A stretch of DNA of 64,000 bases, taken from positions 4,836,001-4,900,000 of the forward strand of contig NC_135201.1 of the NCBI RefSeq assembly GCF_050948175.1, written 5' to 3'. Of this stretch, positions 61,401-64,000 are shown piece after piece. This DNA comes from Xylocopa sonorina. Its lineage: Eukaryota; Arthropoda; Insecta; Hymenoptera; Apidae. Each line of letters opens with the position of its first letter. Position 1 is the stretch's first letter. Both the position numbers and the translations under genes were made by a program. The notes beneath the pieces were generated by a model. It ran no database searches. It was not told where the DNA came from and saw only the letters and a program-made list of their open reading frames with translations.

Positions 61401-61818
61401 TAAATGTCCTTATGGAATGGACAGGCGATCGTTCACCAGCGTGGAGATCGCCAATAAAATATACCAATTGGATCTGGTTTTCAATCTTGGACAAAAAAAA
61501 ATAATAAATCTTACATGAATTTTCGAATTCCTCGATTTTCTGAAGAACGACCGTTTTGTCCTCCGCGCAAAGATCCTCCCAGCCGCTGATGTCCTCCTCA
61601 GGGTCGTCTATCCTCTTGGTGGTGGCTCGTTGTTTGGCGAACACCTCAAACAGACAGCTCAGGTGGTGCCAGGCCTTCATTTTCCCCTCGGAGAACGGGT
61701 TCGCCATTAGCTTCGCGATCCTCACCGTGTCCTTCTCGATGGGGCACTTGCACTTCTTGCATTTCGCGCGGCCGGTTTTCGCCCGCTCCACCGCGAACGG
61801 CTTCTCCTCGTCCGACAT
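38273..61818 (-). CDS. LIG3: DNA ligase III (ATP-dependent), 18 coding exons, 989 residues
   Basis: The coding exons, in transcript order on the minus strand, are 61818-61515, 60006-59656, 46718-46480, 44713-44634, 44558-44481, 44011-43831, 43215-43060, 42980-42849, 42546-42467, 42396-42309, 42235-42158, 42040-41917, 41430-41360, 41277-41131, 40992-40531, 40463-40350, 39295-39158 and 38419-38273. All phases agree and the total is 2970 bases. Domains: PARP-type zinc finger (about 15-95), a basic linker, the DNA-binding domain (about 190-411), nucleotidyltransferase with KYDGER lysine at 434, OB-fold, and BRCT (about 880-975). Across the core it matches vertebrate LIG3 almost exon by exon as I remember it. 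It seals nicks in single-strand-break and base-excision repair with XRCC1, and in vertebrates also maintains mitochondrial DNA. Least certain are the end of exon 15 (40531 or 40519), exon 16, and whether a leader exon adds residues upstream. Confidence 0.92.
40050..40207. mobile_element. likely member of the TTAACCCTTTGCACTC repeat family downstream of the LIG3 OB-fold exons
   Basis: Read on the minus strand, the element begins TTAACCCTTTGCACTCGG at 40207. It contains the hairpin block shared with 62568-63085 and ends near CCGAACGTGTTATAA at about 40050. Length is about 155 bases with no coding capacity. It lies in the intron between LIG3 exons 16 and 17. Confidence 0.5.
40531..42040 (-). CDS. 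LIG3: LIG3 coding exons 12-15: OB-fold and start of variable linker
   Basis: The exons are 42040-41917, 41430-41360, 41277-41131 and 40992-40531 (residues 590-857). Motif V HWLKVKKDY lies at 598-606. Then come MADSADLVVLGAWYG and GGMMSVFLMGCYDE, and motif VI GISIRFPR at 725-732. From about residue 750 the protein becomes a Ser/Lys/Asp-rich linker, as in vertebrate LIG3. The 41917 donor reads AAAG|GTTCGT, a second GTTCG-type donor. The last donor is either 40531 (GTAAAT) or 40519 (GTGCGT); both keep the frame and differ by four residues. Confidence 0.9.
42158..43215 (-). CDS. LIG3: LIG3 coding exons 7-11: nucleotidyltransferase core
   Basis: The exons are 43215-43060, 42980-42849, 42546-42467, 42396-42309 and 42235-42158 (residues 412-589). 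Motif I KYDGER has the lysine that accepts AMP at residue 434. Motif III is YFSRS (451-455). DSEV (484-487) and motif IIIa LFVFDC (518-523) follow, then motif IV EGLVLKD (581-587). All catalytic residues look intact. The 42849 donor reads AAG|GTTCGA, poor at +3 to +6, but the reading frame on both sides demands this junction. Confidence 0.93.
43340..43500. repeat. cluster of inverted repeats in a LIG3 intron
   Basis: GAATGACTCGTTAGTCATTC near 43351-43370 is an 8-base stem with a 4-base loop. About 65 bases on, GATACGC and GCGTATC bracket an 11-base loop. ATGATACGCAATGG then repeats the left arm near 43472. This could be the end of a foldback element. Confidence 0.5.
43831..46718 (-). CDS. LIG3: LIG3 coding exons 3-6: DNA-binding domain
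   Basis: The exons are 46718-46480, 44713-44634, 44558-44481 and 44011-43831 (residues 219-411). They encode LLPGTVKRVYNLQSKQLVKL, VDEFLERLSSLTKEDEQ, the MIIRLIKHDLRINAG helix and the YEAFQTSRDLDSVLERCLQG region, ending at SLMTPVLPML, which leads into the catalytic core. The exon at 44011 uses the AG at 44013-44012; the next AG, five bases downstream, would break the frame. The first intron of this block carries the 177-base triplication at 45887-46424. Confidence 0.92.
44053..44080. mobile_element. one end of a TTAA-flanked element family (sister of 60620-60905)
   Basis: TTAACACGTTCCATGCCATG starts at 44053 and is identical over 20 bases to 60620-60639. I could not find a matching inverted end here, so this may be a broken copy. 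It lies in a LIG3 intron. Confidence 0.5.
45887..46424. repeat. tandem triplication of a 177-184 base unit in a LIG3 intron
   Basis: Three units start at about 45887, 46071 and 46248. Each begins TATTTG plus a T tract, followed by ATGTCG(A/C)GTTACTCTCGAC, GGGGTGCAAAGG, TTGCGAAT(A/G)GACTGCATCG, CTTGGCACAGAA, ATCCTG(C/T)ATAGA and CCCACGCGAGCAGAACT. Units 2 and 3 are closest to each other and exactly 177 bases apart; unit 1 is longer. The high identity points to recent duplication. The last unit ends about 55 bases before the donor at 46479. Confidence 0.9.
52640..52955. repeat. degenerate tandem repeat, four units of about 77-100 bases
   Basis: A core like TGCAGATATCAGTAAGCGAA followed by TTAAATTGATA recurs near 52645, 52720, 52821 and 52915, with A-rich AAATTCGA or AAATTCAA blocks between. 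It sits in the large LIG3 intron. Confidence 0.65.
57162..57574 (+). promoter_or_regulatory. possible plus-strand promoter and non-coding first exon inside LIG3's large intron
   Basis: TATAAG at 57162-57167 is followed by about 400 CpG-rich bases without a protein-like frame and then a strong donor, ACA|GTGAGT, at 57575. The upstream flank (56680-57070) is strongly purine-rich on the plus strand. No TCAGT initiator sits at the expected place; a TCAGTG near 57402 is too far from the TATA box. The 3' exons would lie beyond the window or be unrecognised. Confidence 0.3.
58175..58200. repeat. GA-rich microsatellite
   Basis: A short AGAGAGAGAGAGAAAGAGAG run near 58180. GA runs are common near insect promoters (GAGA-factor sites), and this lies 600 bases after the possible first exon at 57162-57574. 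The functional link is speculative. Confidence 0.5.
58790..59051. repeat. tandem duplication of a 131-base unit
   Basis: The copies start at 58790 (CGACGTGTGCACGG) and 58921 (CGACGTATACACGG). Both run through TTTTGTCTTT-like, ACTGGTCAC, TTTTTCAATA, CTTTTGCTCA and AAGGGTTGGTATCCTTTG. The unit ends in the AAGGGTT word seen in other repeats of the window. Confidence 0.85.
59656..60006 (-). CDS. LIG3: LIG3 coding exon 2: basic/serine linker and start of DNA-binding domain
   Basis: The exon encodes residues 102-218. The first half is charged and probably disordered, with nuclear-localisation-like clusters KKRKLAPKK (117-125) and KKSKKK (133-138), then a Ser/Asp-rich run. The second half (AFEEFHRLCCEVAKVDAY ... 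IVRRMFTKGSQG) matches the first helices of the ligase III DNA-binding domain. The acceptor is TTCTCGTTCCAG and the donor GTGAGT. It is followed by the largest intron of the gene. Confidence 0.9.
60620..60905. mobile_element. short TTAA-associated element with inverted ends, in LIG3 intron 1
   Basis: The left end TTAACACGTTCCATGCCATG (60620-60639) is matched by inverted CTTGGCATGGAACGG near 60886-60900, giving ends of about 14 bases around 285 bases of AT-rich non-coding sequence. TTAA at the left edge is the piggyBac-type target site. The right edge is degraded. A 20-base identical end recurs at 44053. Confidence 0.6.
61515..61818 (-). CDS. LIG3: LIG3 coding exon 1: PARP-type zinc finger
   Basis: The exon encodes residues 1-101. 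Zinc ligands are C20, C23, H52 and C55 (CKKC ... HHLSC), the C-x2-C / H-x2-C pattern of nick-sensing PARP-type fingers; the W-x-L-C-A-E stretch follows. The ATG at 61818-61816 is the first in frame after an in-frame TAA at 61875-61873. A good acceptor (GTGTACTGTGCAG) ends at 61825, so an upstream exon is likely. It could carry only leader, or a mitochondrial targeting sequence joined in frame. The donor is TCAT|GTAAGA. Confidence 0.92.
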
Positions 61819-61824
61819 CGCGTC

Positions 61825-64000
61825 CTGCACAGTACACGCGATTGTGGTCTGAGATTCTGAGGCAATCGATGTTTAACTTTTTCATTTTGGGGGGAAAAAG
61901 TAAACCAAAGTGGTGGTGGATAAGTTGGTTTGGTTCGAAAGGAGTTGAAGTTGGGGGTTGGTCGAAACTAAACGTTTTGTTAAAAGGTTCTGCAGTTGAA
62001 GTCGTAGATCTTCGTGCAGAATTTTTTAAGAAACTCGAAGGAGGATAAATGCATATTTTTTTGTATAGAATTTCAATTTACTTTATCATATCTTCTTATG
62101 AATAAGGATTTAATGAGAATTGAGTACATAATTTTGGAGGAATCTTCCAGTTCTGGTGAACTATGGAGGGTTTGCACAAAGTCTCCTGAATAAATGGAAA
62201 ATATTATTTATATTATATTATATTATTTCATAATTAATCATAGAATGAACTTTATACAATGGTAAAAATGGTTACCAGAATCAAGTTATACTATCTTGAG
62301 AAAAAACAATAAAATACCCAATATAGAATTAAATAGAACACATGGTAATTTATCGAATATTATAATGTCGTATTTTCGAATGAAATTGTACAAAAAATAG
62401 TGCTATGAATTTTGTTCGTATCGGTGCGTCCTTCTCAGGAGTACAAGTGAACGCTTACGCAACGAGTAGTCCTAGTCAAGGATCGTTGCGACGGCCGCCC
62501 TAGAAGCATGCGATGTCTCCTCTGAGCAGACATTAAAATTGATCAGTGATTACGGATTAAACTTATTCCACTGAAACTTTTAGACAAATATTTCCCTGAA
62601 CTCTTCTATTGAAATGGAAATTTTCTAATGCTGATCAATGTTAGCAATAATTTCTATCCTATTTTTCTTCTAGTTGCTATAGTTTTCTTTTCAATGCTTC
62701 CAATGAAGTTTTCTATTGAAATGGAAATTTTCTATTGCTGATCGATGTTATCAATAATTTCTATTCTATTTTTCTTCTAGTTGCTATAGTTTTCTTTTCA
62801 ATGCTTCCACTGAAGTTTTCTATTGAAATGGAAATTTTGTATCGCTGACAGGCGTTAGCAATAGTTTCTATTCCAATCTTCTTCTAGTTTTTATAGTCTT
62901 TACTTCAGAACTTCAATAGAAGTTTTCCAGAGAAATGGAAATTTTCTATTGTTGATAGATTCCAGCAATAGTTTCTATTCTAGTTTTCTTCTAATTCCTA
63001 AGTCTTCCCCTCCAAACTTCAATACAATTTTTCTATTGAAATGGAAATTTTCTCTTGCTGATAAAAATTTCCTATTTCAATTGCAAACTTCAGGGGAACG
63101 TATTTCTCAGAAAGTCACTACAATGTCCATTGCTAACGTTCGAGGGGTGAAATCGAGTTCGAAGGGTGAAAATGCAGGCTCTGATCTTTTAAACGATCCA
63201 GGATAAACGATCGATCGGAATTCGAACGAAAACACACTGTTACCCAGACCCGTCTACGATAATCCAGAGCGTGTATTTCCCATCGATATCAATCCTGTAT
63301 TATTCCACTCGTGCGAACGGGAATAACATTCGCGTGTCGGATTACTCCCCAACTGCACCCGGCAATTATCGTAATCGCGATTATTGTCGTAATATTGTTC
63401 TAGCCAGATATTTGTCTGAATCGCGTCACACTTTCCTGTTACCAATCCCGTCGCTCTTCGAGCGTTTCAATTCTGCAAACAGCTAATGAGTCGCGCCGCT
63501 CAATTATAAACAAGCCGCTCGTAGCTTATTAAAATCGTCCGTTGGGCGACGAGCGGAATCGTTGCGACGTAAACGAGTGCAAAAGTGAGGCGAAAATCGA
63601 TTCTTTGGTGGCTGTGATTCTATCACATTGGAAACGTTAATATCGAGGTATATTTATTTGAAATAAGGGAATGGAAAAAATAAGGCAACGCTTGCAAAAG
63701 GGGTTGCCAAATTTTGGAAACAGAATAGAAAAACTTGACAGATTTTTAGATATGAAAATACAATATCTGACCACTTTACACGCTTGGTATTATATTGAAA
63801 TTATCGAGGACAGAGTCGAGGTTGAAAACGAACCAATAACACGTAACCGAGTCCACATTTTGAATTCTTAAAAATTTCGGTGCCAGAGTGTTCTCTTTTC
63901 ATATTACACTTACAAATTTATCAATTTCCTATGTTTTTACTTCTCTGAATTCAATCACTTTCGCTTCTGAATATCTCAACTATCATCTACCACGATTTAA
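61825..64000. other. upstream of the LIG3 first recognised coding exon; no gene recognised
   Basis: If LIG3 has a leader or mitochondrial-targeting exon it should be here or beyond, but I cannot identify one. If the acceptor ending at 61825 is not used, an out-of-frame ATG at 61885 would open an upstream frame overlapping the LIG3 start. The tandem array at 62568-63085 fills part of the region, and a GC-richer patch lies at 63180-63600. Confidence 0.45.
62568..63085. repeat. tandem array of about five 105-109 base units with dispersed relatives
   Basis: The block GAAATGGAAATTTTCTATTG, followed by a CTGAT ... TTAGCAATA arm and CTATTCTA(T/G)TTTTCTTCTA, recurs with starts near 62611, 62711, 62820, 62929 and 63033. 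CTATTGCTG and AGCAATAG form a short hairpin in the better units. Single copies lie at 1421-1486, 27838-27890 and, inverted context aside, 40097-40160. The last of these is joined to GAGTGCAAAGGGTTAA at 40192, so the array probably grew inside one member of that element family. Confidence 0.75.

Overview
The window looks like an insect nuclear genome, most likely a hymenopteran and plausibly a bee. Long AT-rich stretches alternate with CpG-rich patches. Coding exons are short and split by spliceosomal introns. It carries an allatostatin gene whose peptide matches the one I know from honey bee, and DNA ligase III, which is absent from Drosophila. Most long open frames in the GC-rich patches are chance frames. 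The species call is inference.

Three genes are supported. (1) At 4004-4147, minus strand, lies the first coding exon of a secreted-peptide precursor, with a TATA/initiator promoter at 4451-4485. I think it is allatostatin double C (AST-CC). Its remaining exons are not in the window and should lie left of base 1. (2) At 24419-36055, plus strand, lies a complete two-coding-exon C-type allatostatin precursor of 91 residues (mature peptide [19 protein letters not shown]; AST-CCC, often called AST-C in bees). A TATA + TCAGT promoter and a likely non-coding first exon are at 17743-17876. (3) At 38273-61818, minus strand, lies DNA ligase III (LIG3), rebuilt here as 18 coding exons giving 989 residues: PARP-type zinc finger, DNA-binding domain, nucleotidyltransferase, OB-fold and C-terminal BRCT.

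Layout: 1-4003, intron of the left peptide gene; 4486-17742, 13 kb between two head-to-head peptide genes; 17743-37015, AST-CCC; 37016-38272, convergent 3' ends; 38273-61818, LIG3, with one 12.9 kb intron (46719-59655) holding several GC-rich islands and a possible nested plus-strand first exon near 57.2-57.6 kb; 61825-64000, upstream of LIG3.

The two peptide genes probably form the paired allatostatin-C locus known in arthropods; LIG3 is an unrelated DNA-repair neighbour. The rest is rich in short non-autonomous repeats: a TIR-bearing MITE (28.6 kb), families with TTAA-flanked ends, and several small tandem arrays (17.9, 45.9, 52.6, 58.8 and 62.6 kb). I found no rRNA, tRNA, CRISPR array or intact transposase gene.
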